Shown: positions 16,786-25,233 of the stretch, piece after piece
How positions within the stretch are numbered: position 1 is the stretch's first letter
How the letters are laid out: every line of letters begins with the position of its first letter
Made by a program: the position numbers and the translations under genes
Source: Chloroflexota bacterium
Lineage (GTDB): Bacteria; Chloroflexota; Dehalococcoidia; Lucifugimonadales; Lucifugimonadaceae
DNA: 57,706 nt
Reading direction: 5' to 3'
Assembly: GCA_009838175.1 (NCBI GenBank)
Contig: VXSB01000024.1
Coordinates: 1-57,706 of the forward strand
The notes under the pieces: generated by a model
What the model saw: only the letters and a program-made list of their open reading frames with translations
What the model was told of the DNA's origin: nothing
Database searches by the model: none

Positions 16786-18339
16786 ATGAGAAACCGTCTC
16801 ACGCCGATTACATCAGTCGTTCCTTATCTCATCGTCTTCGTCGCTAGTGCTTGCACCCTCATCCTAGAGATCGTAGCGGGGCGAATCCTCGCTCCGGTCA
16901 TCGGAGTGTCTCTGTACACGTGGACTAGCATCATCGGCGTGGTGCTGGCAGGCATCAGCGTCGGCAACTACATAGGCGGACTCGTTGCTGACAAGTACCC
17001 GTCGCGCCAGACGCTTGGTTTGATACTGTTCGTTTCTGGTGCTTTCACGGTCGTCATATTGCCGCTGATATCCATTGCCGGCGATGTTGTCAGCGATCTA
17101 CCGCTGCTACCGCGCATAGTGACATTGACCGCGGTTCTGTTCCTACCTGTCAGCCTGATCTTGGGAATGGTGACGCCGATAGTAATCAAGCTGCAACTGC
17201 AGGAACTCTCTAGGACTGGTAATATCGTGGGCAGGTTTTACGCTGTCTCGACCGCTGGTTCAATCCTCGGTGTTTTTCTCACCGGATTCGTCCTCATCCA
17301 ATGGATAGGCACTCGCCCAATAGTCTTGGCTGTGGCGATCGTCCTTTTCGCGATGGCATTATTCTTCGGAGATTTATGGAAGATCCGAGGGAAGTTGCCG
17401 GTGGTGTTGCCGGTGGTCGTCTCGCTGGTGGCCATCTTGTTGAGTTTCACTTATGAAGATGTCGATGGTTGGGTGGAATCGGGTTGCGACGAAGAGAGCA
17501 ACTACTTCTGCATCAAAGTCCGCGAACGTACCATCCAGGACCAAACTGTCAGAACATTGACTCTCGACCAGCTCTTGCACAGCTACGTCGCGAAGGACGA
17601 CCCATCGTTCCTCGTCTACGGTTATGAGAAGATCACCGCTGACTTCGTCGCGCTGCAGGAATATCGGATCAAGACCCCGAAAATCATGTTCATCGGAGGC
17701 GGTGGATACACGATGCCCCGGCTGATCGAGCATCGATACCGAGACTGGGAGGTTGAGGTCGTAGAGATCGACCCTGTCGTCACTCAAATCGCTCACGAGT
17801 ACCTTTGGCTGCCCTTGAACACAAACATCATCAGCTATCACGAAGATGCACGGATGAAGGCGAGAGAGCTCGACAAAGGCACCTACGACATGGTTGTCGG
17901 CGACGCGTTCAATGACTTTTCTGTGCCTTATCAACTCACCACCCATGAATTCAATCAACAGGTCAAGGAACTACTTAACCCAAACGGGATCTACATCGTC
18001 AATATCGTCGACAACATAGAAATTGGTCAGTTCCTGCGTGCCTACGTCAACACCATGCAGCACACGTTTGACCACGTATATGTGCTGAGGGACGACGATT
18101 TGTGGGAACAAGACGAACGGACCAACGTTACTTATGTTGTCGTTGGTTCGTCGACGCCGATATCCTTTGAGGACCTGGTGGAAGCCAACGAAGCCGTTGG
18201 TTGGCACGAGCCGATAACTCGTTTCATGCCAGATGACGTCTTTCTCCGCTGGTTCCAGAAGGAAGATCCGATCATGCTCACAGACGGCTTCGTGCCAGTG
18301 GACCAGATGCTTGCTCCCGTGTTTCTGCACAGCAGATAG
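16786..18339 (+). CDS. Membrane protein with spermidine-synthase-like domain
   Basis: 517 residues. The N-terminal half has about seven or eight hydrophobic segments (residues 8-220), including the VASACTLILEIVAGRILAP pattern typical of fused MFS/spermidine synthase proteins. The C-terminal half is an aminopropyltransferase-type Rossmann domain with FIGGGGYTMPRLI, the acidic VVEIDP and VVGDAFNDFSVP. Polyamine synthesis is not certain, because many fused proteins of this type have no proven activity. An SD-like GGAGCG precedes ATG 16786. Confidence 0.85.
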   Translation: MRNRLTPITSVVPYLIVFVASACTLILEIVAGRILAPVIGVSLYTWTSIIGVVLAGISVGNYIGGLVADKYPSRQTLGLILFVSGAFTVVILPLISIAGDVVSDLPLLPRIVTLTAVLFLPVSLILGMVTPIVIKLQLQELSRTGNIVGRFYAVSTAGSILGVFLTGFVLIQWIGTRPIVLAVAIVLFAMALFFGDLWKIRGKLPVVLPVVVSLVAILLSFTYEDVDGWVESGCDEESNYFCIKVRERTIQDQTVRTLTLDQLLHSYVAKDDPSFLVYGYEKITADFVALQEYRIKTPKIMFIGGGGYTMPRLIEHRYRDWEVEVVEIDPVVTQIAHEYLWLPLNTNIISYHEDARMKARELDKGTYDMVVGDAFNDFSVPYQLTTHEFNQQVKELLNPNGIYIVNIVDNIEIGQFLRAYVNTMQHTFDHVYVLRDDDLWEQDERTNVTYVVVGSSTPISFEDLVEANEAVGWHEPITRFMPDDVFLRWFQKEDPIMLTDGFVPVDQMLAPVFLHSR

Positions 18340-18359
18340 CGGTAATAAATGGTAGGGAA

Positions 18360-18839
18360 CTAGGCGTCCGCTTCGAATACCTCGCCAAGCGCATCATCGG
18401 TCTTGCCGAACATCACGCGCTCCTCTTCGGGCGTAGCATGATCGTAGCCGAGCAAATGAAGCGTTCCGTGAATTGCCAGCATTGCTAACTCGCGTTCGAA
18501 CGGCACTTGTTTCTCGATTGCTTGGCGTTCGGCTTGGGGTACTGAAATCGCGATGTCGCCAATCTGGTTTATGAGTGAATCATCCCCGTTCGGGAACGGT
18601 GCTCCAACATCACTCTCGAAAGAAAGCACATCAGTCACGTGATCCTCGCCTGCGAACTCACGGTTGAGCCTGTGCAATTGTTCGTCACCAGTCAACAAGA
18701 CCGTAACGGATACGGATCTGTCTTCGACGAACCCTTCTCGGCGCAGGATGTTTGCAACAGCTTGCCGAATCAACTTGACATTAGCGGTTGAAACCACGGC
18801 TGCCCTGAAATCAATCTCCACCTCCACTTGATTCGCCAT
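18360..18839 (-). CDS. ybeY: Endoribonuclease YbeY, rRNA maturation factor
   Basis: 159 residues. The zinc site H-x3-H-x5-H is seen in HGTLHLLGYDH near the C-terminus. The upstream LNREFAGEDHVTDVLSFE block is also characteristic. YbeY acts in 16S rRNA 3'-end maturation and ribosome quality control. It is 11 bases downstream of the small helical protein gene on the same strand and ends tail-to-tail with the fused synthase. Confidence 0.94.
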   Translation of the reverse strand: MANQVEVEIDFRAAVVSTANVKLIRQAVANILRREGFVEDRSVSVTVLLTGDEQLHRLNREFAGEDHVTDVLSFESDVGAPFPNGDDSLINQIGDIAISVPQAERQAIEKQVPFERELAMLAIHGTLHLLGYDHATPEEERVMFGKTDDALGEVFEADA

Positions 18840-18850
18840 AGCCGAAGTGA

Positions 18851-19174
18851 TTAGGAAAGATTCCTCGATACCGCTTCCCGCAACCTTCGCAACATGCTGA
18901 GCAACGGCGAGTATTTGGAGTCCATATCGGCCAAATCCGATGCGACGGCGGCGGCTTCTGCTATCCCGCTCCTGATCTCGGGCACGGAAGTCATACTTAT
19001 CTCGGCGTATAACTTCGCCTGCATGAGATTCGGCGTCAATCGCTCGGAAATAACCTCAGATTGGGTGAAGTCGCCACGGGCAACCGAAGTTAGTGCCAAC
19101 GCTTCCGCAGTCTCGATTGCCGCTACGATTGATTCCGTTAGCTCTGCGGCAGTAGCCGGTTCATCCTTGGACAT
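18851..19174 (-). CDS. Small helical hypothetical protein
   Basis: 107 residues, Ala/Glu-rich and predicted almost fully helical, with no signal or membrane segment. No family is recognised. It sits in a tight same-strand series between the mutarotase-like gene (37-base gap) and ybeY (11-base gap), which supports it being a real gene. Confidence 0.55.
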   Translation of the reverse strand: MSKDEPATAAELTESIVAAIETAEALALTSVARGDFTQSEVISERLTPNLMQAKLYAEISMTSVPEIRSGIAEAAAVASDLADMDSKYSPLLSMLRRLREAVSRNLS

Positions 19175-19211
19175 AGTGTTGCGCGGTTCAACCCTCTAAC
19201 CAATCCAGCCG

Positions 19212-19553
19212 TTACTCGAACCACTTGGAGTCAAACGCCAAAGACATTGGAGCCCACCAATCATCTGGTCCAGCTTCTGGAACTTTTTGCTGGTAAGTCA
19301 TCATCAGGTCGTTCCACTCCTCCGCCCGTTTGGTCGAGGTGTAGCTTTGGAAATCGCGGCTCGGATCGAAATCGTCAGGAGCGGTGCAGTACATGAACAG
19401 ATGGTTTCCGATGCGGAAAATCTCCATGCGTTCGATGCCGATGCCTTTCAACGCTTCCAGCACCTCAGGCCACACGTTGCGGTGGTACTCCTCGTATTCG
19501 GCAATGATCGCGGGATCGTCTTTGAGGTCGAGAGCTTGTGCGAATGATTTCAT
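19212..19553 (-). CDS. L-rhamnose mutarotase family protein (RhaM/DUF718-like)
   Basis: 113 residues of the dimeric alpha/beta-barrel mutarotase family. The conserved EYHRNVWPEVLEAL helix carries the catalytic-type His, and there is an FMYCTAPDDFD strand and a W-rich tail with the DDWW motif. RhaM interconverts anomers of L-rhamnose; paralogs act on fucose or unknown sugars. It is the first gene of a short run ending in ybeY. A second homolog is at 21956. Confidence 0.85.
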   Translation of the reverse strand: MKSFAQALDLKDDPAIIAEYEEYHRNVWPEVLEALKGIGIERMEIFRIGNHLFMYCTAPDDFDPSRDFQSYTSTKRAEEWNDLMMTYQQKVPEAGPDDWWAPMSLAFDSKWFE

Positions 19554-19682
19554 GGGATGTTACACCGTTCGATTGATTCAGCGATCGAGAATTAGATTCG
19601 GTCGGACGCCGCGGTCTGCGGCTCCGTTGCGGAGTTTATCACTGCGTTCGAAGCCGGTTTCCGGCACCGTACAATCTTTGCC

Positions 19683-21794
19683 CTAATCGGAGTAAATCGG
19701 CAGTTGAACACCCACGATAGTGCCTTCTTGAGTGCCGACGAATAGCATGTCGTCTTCGATGGCTGGGGTTGACCTGCAAGACACACAAGGGTCATCGCCC
19801 GGCCAGAGGTCCAGCGTGTATTGGGTATCACCCCGTTCTAGGTCAATCATGTAAAGGAGCCCGTGGCTGTCAATGACGTAAACGTAGTCGCCGCTGATCA
19901 CCGGGCCTCCAGCAATCCACCTTCGCTCCTCGGTAGACTCCACCCATAGCCGTTCCGGTTTTTTGCCGGTGCCGGAAGTTCTCTTAGTTGCTTCTTCCCG
20001 ATCTGGGTTTACTGCGTAGATCGCACCTGAACGATCCGAGAAAACCACGATCTCTTCTGTTGCGGCGATGTCTCCCCGTACGTTGCGCTTCGATGCTGTC
20101 GTAAAAATCCAGCTGATTATATTGCTGGTGTACTGGATAAGCTCACCCGCGTCGTTACCAAAGTAGATGTCGGGACCGTTTCGCACGACGGCGGTTCGTA
20201 AAGGCTCAAGATCGTCGTTGCCGCTTCTGCAGTCTTCTTCCTCTTGACAATAGGGCATTTGCGTCCCGCGCAACCGGGCATTTCCGTAGACGGCACCGGT
20301 GTCCGTACGGAAACCGTGCAACGTACCGTCGCTATCCGCTTGGCCATTCCCAATATAGAACGCATCCCGGTGTGCGGTGCCAGCTTCGATGAATCGCCAA
20401 TCTTTAGGATCTTGACCGATCCTCGGGTTTGCCCATAACAGTCTGCCCTCGTCTTCGCTTGTCCTATCCGCGTTGAAGGCGTAGACACGGCCGTTTGCTG
20501 GAGCGATCACTATATCCTCATAGATTGTTGGCTTTGTTTCAAACGAGTCACTCCGATCATCCTGATCGCACCGGTAGCACCAACGCCTCGATCCATCATC
20601 AGTGTCTAGGGCGAAGAATCCGGTGTGGTCGGTACCGAAATAGAGGATCGCTCCGTCTTCACTTAATACTCCACCACTTGTGACATCGCTGCCCGTGTTG
20701 TAAGACCATTTTTCTTGGCCCGATGATGCGTAGATGGCGTAGATCTTGTTGTCTTTTGAACCCGCGTAAACTACTCCGTCGCGTACGGTTAAATCCGAAT
20801 TAGATGCGGTGGTAGCGACGCTGCCAGACGCGCCGGTTTGGAATGTCCAACGGAGCGTCAAATCTGTTATGGGTTCAGGGGTCGGCGTTGGTGTAATCGT
20901 CGGGGTTGGCGTAGGCGATGGAGTGTCGGTCGGCTCAGGGGTCGGTGTTGGCGTGGGTGTATCGGTCGGCGTAGGTGTAGGCGACGGTTCGGGCGTAGAG
21001 GTTGCGGTTGGTTCCGGTGTATGGGTAGCGGTCGGCTCGGGTGACGCTTCCATCAGCGCGCGCAACCGATTGATGTTTTCCTCGTTCAGTCTGGCGAGTT
21101 CGACTAGCTGGTCAAGTTCTGGCGAACGCTTGCCCTCTGAAGCAGCTTCTAACTCTGCCACTCGCTCTATCAGCAACGCGTTGCGGCTCACCAGCGCATC
21201 GGCTTCATCCCAATCCCAGTCTTCGATAGGCATTGCGCTCAATTCGACAAGGTTCGTCGACAACTTGATCAACTCGTCGATGAGATCGAGCGTTGCAGAG
21301 ACATCCACTTCTGGAGTTGCGGTCGGTGTCGGCGTTGCGGTATCCGTAGGAACAGGCGTCGGTGTCGATGTCGGAGGAACGGACGTCGCAGTGGAGGTTG
21401 GAACCGGTGTGGGTGTGCCGGTAGGTGTCGGAATCGGCGTGTAAGTCGGCGTCGGTGTTGGAGTGTAGGTCGGTGTTGGTTCTGGGCTCGGTGTATTGGT
21501 TGGCACAGGAGTGTGGGTAGCGGTCGCAGTAAATGTCGATGTAACTGTGAAGGTTGGTGTCCGGGTGAATCTAGGAGGGTTTTGGGTTGTGATTTTTGCG
21601 GCGGTACCAGATCCGGGTTGCGTATCAGTAGCAACCGCCTTTACTTCCGGCTCACCAGTTTCAACGATTGGGGTTTCAGTCTCGCTGTCAGAAGTACAGG
21701 CGACCATCACCGCGAACGCCCCGCTGAGCACGATTGCGACCGCGAAAAGGATGCCGCGCCGCGCCGAAGAGCCGTATTTGCCCACGTACAACAT
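19683..21794 (-). CDS. Lipoprotein with Thr-Pro linkers and PQQ-like beta-propeller
   Basis: 703 residues. A basic N-terminus and hydrophobic segment lead to VMVAC, a lipobox-like site with Cys33. Residues about 60-165 are a Thr-Pro low-complexity linker and about 165-255 are helical. A second Thr-Pro linker follows, then from about 320 a beta-propeller built from repeated GVVYAGSKDNKIYAI-like blades (PQQ-binding-like WD repeats). The C-terminal domain probably sits outside the membrane as a binding scaffold or sensor. Strongly skewed codon composition in the linkers produces long open frames on the other strand, which are not genes. Confidence 0.82.
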   Translation of the reverse strand: MLYVGKYGSSARRGILFAVAIVLSGAFAVMVACTSDSETETPIVETGEPEVKAVATDTQPGSGTAAKITTQNPPRFTRTPTFTVTSTFTATATHTPVPTNTPSPEPTPTYTPTPTPTYTPIPTPTGTPTPVPTSTATSVPPTSTPTPVPTDTATPTPTATPEVDVSATLDLIDELIKLSTNLVELSAMPIEDWDWDEADALVSRNALLIERVAELEAASEGKRSPELDQLVELARLNEENINRLRALMEASPEPTATHTPEPTATSTPEPSPTPTPTDTPTPTPTPEPTDTPSPTPTPTITPTPTPEPITDLTLRWTFQTGASGSVATTASNSDLTVRDGVVYAGSKDNKIYAIYASSGQEKWSYNTGSDVTSGGVLSEDGAILYFGTDHTGFFALDTDDGSRRWCYRCDQDDRSDSFETKPTIYEDIVIAPANGRVYAFNADRTSEDEGRLLWANPRIGQDPKDWRFIEAGTAHRDAFYIGNGQADSDGTLHGFRTDTGAVYGNARLRGTQMPYCQEEEDCRSGNDDLEPLRTAVVRNGPDIYFGNDAGELIQYTSNIISWIFTTASKRNVRGDIAATEEIVVFSDRSGAIYAVNPDREEATKRTSGTGKKPERLWVESTEERRWIAGGPVISGDYVYVIDSHGLLYMIDLERGDTQYTLDLWPGDDPCVSCRSTPAIEDDMLFVGTQEGTIVGVQLPIYSD

Positions 21795-21955
21795 TCTTAA
21801 AGGTTAACGATTTCCCATACGACGAATCCACTCCGCACAGTTCTCCTATCCAATCGGTAGCGAAGACGATGAAACACTCTGATCAGATATAGTCATTCAT
21901 GTCGTCGTACCGAGTCCTATAGCGCGGAGTGTCACCGTGCGGAGGTGATCAAGAT

Positions 21956-22279
21956 ATGAAACGCGTCGGTTTTCTGATGAAGATCAAGCCAGAAGTGATG
22001 GAAGAATATACGCATCATCATGCGAATGTCTGGCCAGAGATGCTGGATGCTTTGCGTAAGCACGGTTGGCGCAACTACAGCATCTTCGCCAAGGATGATG
22101 GTACGTTGTTCGGATATGTAGAGGTGGATGACACGTTGGACAAGGCGTTAGAAGGAATGGCTGGGGAGGAGGTCAATGATCGGTGGCAGGAGTTCATGGC
22201 GCCGTATTTTGAGATACCAGAGGGCGCGCGACCGGATCAGATGATGATCGAGTTGACGCAAGTGTTTTATACCGACTGA
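21956..22279 (+). CDS. L-rhamnose mutarotase family protein
   Basis: 107 residues, second member of the RhaM family here. The HHHANVWPEMLDALRKHGW segment holds the conserved His and W, followed by YSIFAKDDGTLFGYVE and a C-terminal MMIELTQVF strand. The start at ATG 21956 is fixed by GGAGGTGATC at 21941-21950, a full complement of a typical 16S 3' end, so high translation is expected. It lies 22 bases before the lactonase-like gene and is probably co-transcribed, which suggests sugar conversion followed by lactone hydrolysis. Confidence 0.88.
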   Translation: MKRVGFLMKIKPEVMEEYTHHHANVWPEMLDALRKHGWRNYSIFAKDDGTLFGYVEVDDTLDKALEGMAGEEVNDRWQEFMAPYFEIPEGARPDQMMIELTQVFYTD

Positions 22280-22301
22280 GTGACAGCACCGGGAGTTTGA
22301 A

Positions 22302-23207
22302 ATGGCATTGCCACCGTTCATCGACACGCATCACCACCTGTGGGATCTCGAGAACAACCCGTATCCGTGGCTGACTGAGGGTATCGACCACTTCGTCGGA
22401 GATTACTCAATCTTCCGCCGAACGTATCTAATCTCTCACCTCCATCGAGACGCGGAAGGACTGCCGCTCGTAAAATCGGTTCACGTTCAAGCTGAGTGGG
22501 ACCACGAAGCAGATCCTGTCGGCGAAACCGCATGGCTCCAAAGCGTCGCAGATTCCGAGGGGTCACGCGGGATGCCTCACGCCATAGTCGGATTCGCCGA
22601 CCTCTCGGAACCCGATGCTCCTGAACTCATCGCTCGGCACGCCGAACACGCCAACTGGCGCGGCATCAGACACATGCTCAATTGGGCAGAAGATCCAAAG
22701 TGGCGGTTCACCGATCGCAACGACCTCATGACGGACGGAGACTGGCTCCGCGGATATCGCTCGCTGGCCGACCACGACGGCTCTTTCGATCTACAGGTTT
22801 GGCCTTGGCAGCTCGAAGACGCAGCGGGACTCGCGCACCGCGTTCCCGAGGTACCTATAGTTCTGGACCATACAGGAATGCCACGTGATTGGGACGACGC
22901 AGGTGTCGAACTATGGCGGGACGGAATGAAAGCTTTGGCCGATACCGACAATGTCTCGGTGAAGATTTCGGCGCTCGGGATGTTCTCTGGAGAGTTCTCC
23001 GCCGATCGGATCAAGCAGTTCGTCCTCGACACTGTCGAAATCTTTGGTGTGGACAAATGCATGCTCGCCTCCAACTACCCCGTCGACATGCTTTTCAGCT
23101 CCTATGCCGCCATCTGGAACGCATATGACGAGATAACTTCCGAGTTCTCCGAGTCGGATCGCGACAAGCTGTTCAAGTCGAACGCCGAGCGATACTATCG
23201 CATCTGA
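22302..23207 (+). CDS. Amidohydrolase_2 family hydrolase, sugar lactonase-like
   Basis: 301 residues. The start FIDTHHHLWD is the hallmark of the Amidohydro_2 group that includes L-fuconolactone and related lactonases. Other family blocks are SVHVQAEWD, the WRGIRHMLNW strand, PIVLDHTGMP with a metal-type His, and the terminal MLASNYPVD where the conserved Asp is found. It is coupled to the mutarotase-like gene just upstream, consistent with an oxidative L-sugar pathway. The specific lactone is not predictable. Confidence 0.86.
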   Translation: MALPPFIDTHHHLWDLENNPYPWLTEGIDHFVGDYSIFRRTYLISHLHRDAEGLPLVKSVHVQAEWDHEADPVGETAWLQSVADSEGSRGMPHAIVGFADLSEPDAPELIARHAEHANWRGIRHMLNWAEDPKWRFTDRNDLMTDGDWLRGYRSLADHDGSFDLQVWPWQLEDAAGLAHRVPEVPIVLDHTGMPRDWDDAGVELWRDGMKALADTDNVSVKISALGMFSGEFSADRIKQFVLDTVEIFGVDKCMLASNYPVDMLFSSYAAIWNAYDEITSEFSESDRDKLFKSNAERYYRI

Positions 23208-23295
23208 ACCCGAACGTTCGGCGTTTACTGGAGTTTGTAGATAATGTTGTATTGGCAAACAACCACCTCGCCGACTAACAAGGAGAAACACGACG

Positions 23296-23595
23296 ATGAC
23301 GATTGCGCACCTGCGAACCTACACCATCAACAAAGGCATGATGGATTCATGGCTCAAACTCTTCGATGAGACCCTCATCGACGTTATGGATGGCTTCGGC
23401 ATGAAGGCCGAGACTGTCTGGGTCAACGAGGAGGAATCGCAGTTCATCTGGATCCGGTCATACGGTGACACGATGGAAGAGCTAGAAAAGAAGGAAGCGG
23501 CGTTCTACGGCTCGGATTGGTGGGAGGAAAACATGCCGCTCGTCCGTGGTCACCTGGCACACCGTGACATCAAGGTGATCAAATCGGTGGACTAG
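23296..23595 (+). CDS. NIPSNAP-like dimeric alpha/beta barrel protein
   Basis: 99 residues. AHLRTYTINKGMMDSWLKLF and the IWIRSYGD strand fit the NIPSNAP/ferredoxin-like dimeric barrel family. A good AAGGAG lies 10 bases before ATG 23296. The function of such small proteins is mostly unknown. It follows the lactonase-like gene by 88 bases. The next 173 codons stay open in the same frame directly after its TAG stop. Confidence 0.8.
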   Translation: MTIAHLRTYTINKGMMDSWLKLFDETLIDVMDGFGMKAETVWVNEEESQFIWIRSYGDTMEELEKKEAAFYGSDWWEENMPLVRGHLAHRDIKVIKSVD

Positions 23596-24114
23596 GTCTC
23601 GCCGACACTTGAAAGCAGAATCCTCGCCGAATCCGCATCGGCCCGCACCAAGCAGTTCGAACTGCTCGGCGCGCATGGAAGCGTATCACGTACCTTCATC
23701 GTTCTGGTTGCCCCGATACTGAATCTCCTCGGTTGGCGAATCAGCCATCCGGAGTTCTGGTTCATTCCATCAACGCTTGACGACGCGGATGCGCGCATGG
23801 TGCACGCGTTGCACTCAGATGCCATACCAGATCGGGCTCTGGCAGTTGTCGAGACGCGTGCACTAGGGGCCGACATCGTCACGGGTATCGAGTTCCACCT
23901 CCAAAGATGTATCCAAACCGGCGTTGCGGTCTTCGCTATAACCGACGGGCGATATTGGCATCTTTACCCGATCGTGCAAGGCGTCACTCCGGGGAAACCT
24001 GCCGCGGTGTGCAACTTGTTCAGCACAGAAGAATCTGATGCGGTAGCGATGACGATGCTAAAGTGCAGAACTCCAGCATTTGATAAAACCGTCGTCCAAG
24101 ATCAAGCCATCTGA
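23596..24114 (+). CDS. HsdR-N-like nuclease-fold ORF without a normal start
   Basis: An open frame that begins right after the TAG of the NIPSNAP-like gene, in the same frame, and runs 172 codons. The first ATG is only at 23797, yet the 67 codons before it read as protein and match the expected family pattern (LVAPILNLLGWRISHPE, then VVETRALG and ITDGRYWHLY). That pattern resembles the N-terminal domain of type I restriction R subunits. The catalytic E-x-K position reads E-T-R, so nuclease activity is doubtful. It may start at a rare codon, be reached by stop readthrough, or be a decayed gene. The shorter 105-residue product from 23797 is the conservative call. Confidence 0.5.
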   Translation, partial: VSPTLESRILAESASARTKQFELLGAHGSVSRTFIVLVAPILNLLGWRISHPEFWFIPSTLDDADARMVHALHSDAIPDRALAVVETRALGADIVTGIEFHLQRCIQTGVAVFAITDGRYWHLYPIVQGVTPGKPAAVCNLFSTEESDAVAMTMLKCRTPAFDKTVVQDQAI

Positions 24115-24129
24115 AGTCAAATCACAGCA

Positions 24130-24843
24130 ATGACAGATCTCACCACGCGCAAAGCTCTTACCTTCGACCTTTTCGGTACAGTCCTGGATCTTGGTGGCAG
24201 CCTAACGCCATTCATCGCGGACTTCATCCGCGGGCGCGACGCGCTTGACCGAGTCAATCCGGATGCGTTTTGGGCAGAGTTGAGGCACCGGCAACGCATC
24301 GAGCAGTATCAGGACTCGCTGTTGGAACTCGGGCACACGGGGTACCTTGAAACTGCACAGAAAGCGTTCGTCTACGTCGCCAGGCTCAACGAACTCGCGC
24401 CGACGCCCGACGAAGTTGAAGCCTTCATGGCAGGATGGCAACAGCTCTATCCGTTCCCTGACTGCCTGCCTGCGCTCAAACGGATGAAATCTACCTACAA
24501 ACTCATAGCATTCTCGAATGGCAACCCGTGGTTCCTCGACCACCTAATCGAAAACCGCATCAAATTCGATTTTGATGATGTCTTCTCGGTTGAAGAGGTT
24601 GGTGCATTCAAACCGCACCCCGGGGTTTATCGCGGCGTGGCGCGGCACTTGAACATGGAGCCGGGAGAATTGATCATGGTTTCTGCCAACTCTTACGACG
24701 TTATGGGCGCTCGAACCTGTGGCCTCCGTGGCATATACGTCAACCGCTACAATTTGCCCTTCGAAGACACCGACGCCCGATACGAACCGGACTTGACTGT
24801 TCGCGACTTCTCGGAAATGGCCGACCACCTCTTAGCGGACTGA
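24130..24843 (+). CDS. Haloacid dehalogenase type II-like HAD hydrolase
   Basis: 237 residues. Motif I FDLFGTVLD has the nucleophile Asp13. Motif II is AFSNGNPWFLDH and motif III has Lys in GAFKPHPGVY. Motif IV is MVSANSYDVMGA, where S-x-N-x-x-D is typical of L-2-haloacid dehalogenases rather than phosphatases. It is followed after 15 bases by a fluoroacetyl-CoA-thioesterase-like gene on the same strand. It could hydrolyse a C-halogen bond of a 2-haloacid; many relatives have other substrates. Confidence 0.85.
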   Translation: MTDLTTRKALTFDLFGTVLDLGGSLTPFIADFIRGRDALDRVNPDAFWAELRHRQRIEQYQDSLLELGHTGYLETAQKAFVYVARLNELAPTPDEVEAFMAGWQQLYPFPDCLPALKRMKSTYKLIAFSNGNPWFLDHLIENRIKFDFDDVFSVEEVGAFKPHPGVYRGVARHLNMEPGELIMVSANSYDVMGARTCGLRGIYVNRYNLPFEDTDARYEPDLTVRDFSEMADHLLAD

Positions 24844-24858
24844 AAATCATCTGTCCAT

Positions 24859-25233
24859 ATGCCTGATCTCACCGACAAAATACAACCTGGTCTGAAACAT
24901 GAACGGGAGTGGACCGTCGCCGATTCCATGCTCTACTCGCCGGGCGGCGACCCTTCGCGCGCCACGCTGTCGAGCCCGTCGATGATCAACGAAATGGAAA
25001 CCACGGCGATGTTAGGCCTCGATTACTTGCTACCGAACGGCGGGTTTACTGTGGGCTTCCACGTCGACATCAAACATGTCGCACCGGCACCTCCTGGCGC
25101 TCGCATGAAAACTACCGCCAAGCTCCTCGAGTTATCTGGCAGCCGCTTTCGCTTCCACGTGGAAGCCCATGATCTAGACAGCGGCAAGCTCATAGGCATC
25201 GGTACACACCGCCGCGCCGCGATCTTCCCCTAG
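24859..25233 (+). CDS. Hotdog thioesterase related to FlK
   Basis: 124 residues with the single-domain hotdog fold. Ser39, Glu47 and His73 lie at the same spacing (8 and 26 residues) as Thr42, Glu50 and His76 of fluoroacetyl-CoA thioesterase FlK, and the HVAPAPPG and GIGTHRRAAIF blocks match. It probably hydrolyses a small acyl-CoA. It is probably co-transcribed with the HAD gene. Its end overlaps the end of the converging protease gene by 4 bases. Confidence 0.8.
   Translation: MPDLTDKIQPGLKHEREWTVADSMLYSPGGDPSRATLSSPSMINEMETTAMLGLDYLLPNGGFTVGFHVDIKHVAPAPPGARMKTTAKLLELSGSRFRFHVEAHDLDSGKLIGIGTHRRAAIFP

Noticed and set aside
20809-21444. Long plus-strand frame rich in Gly and Val
   Set aside because: It is the complement of the Thr-Pro linkers of the lipoprotein gene; the low complexity keeps the opposite frame open.
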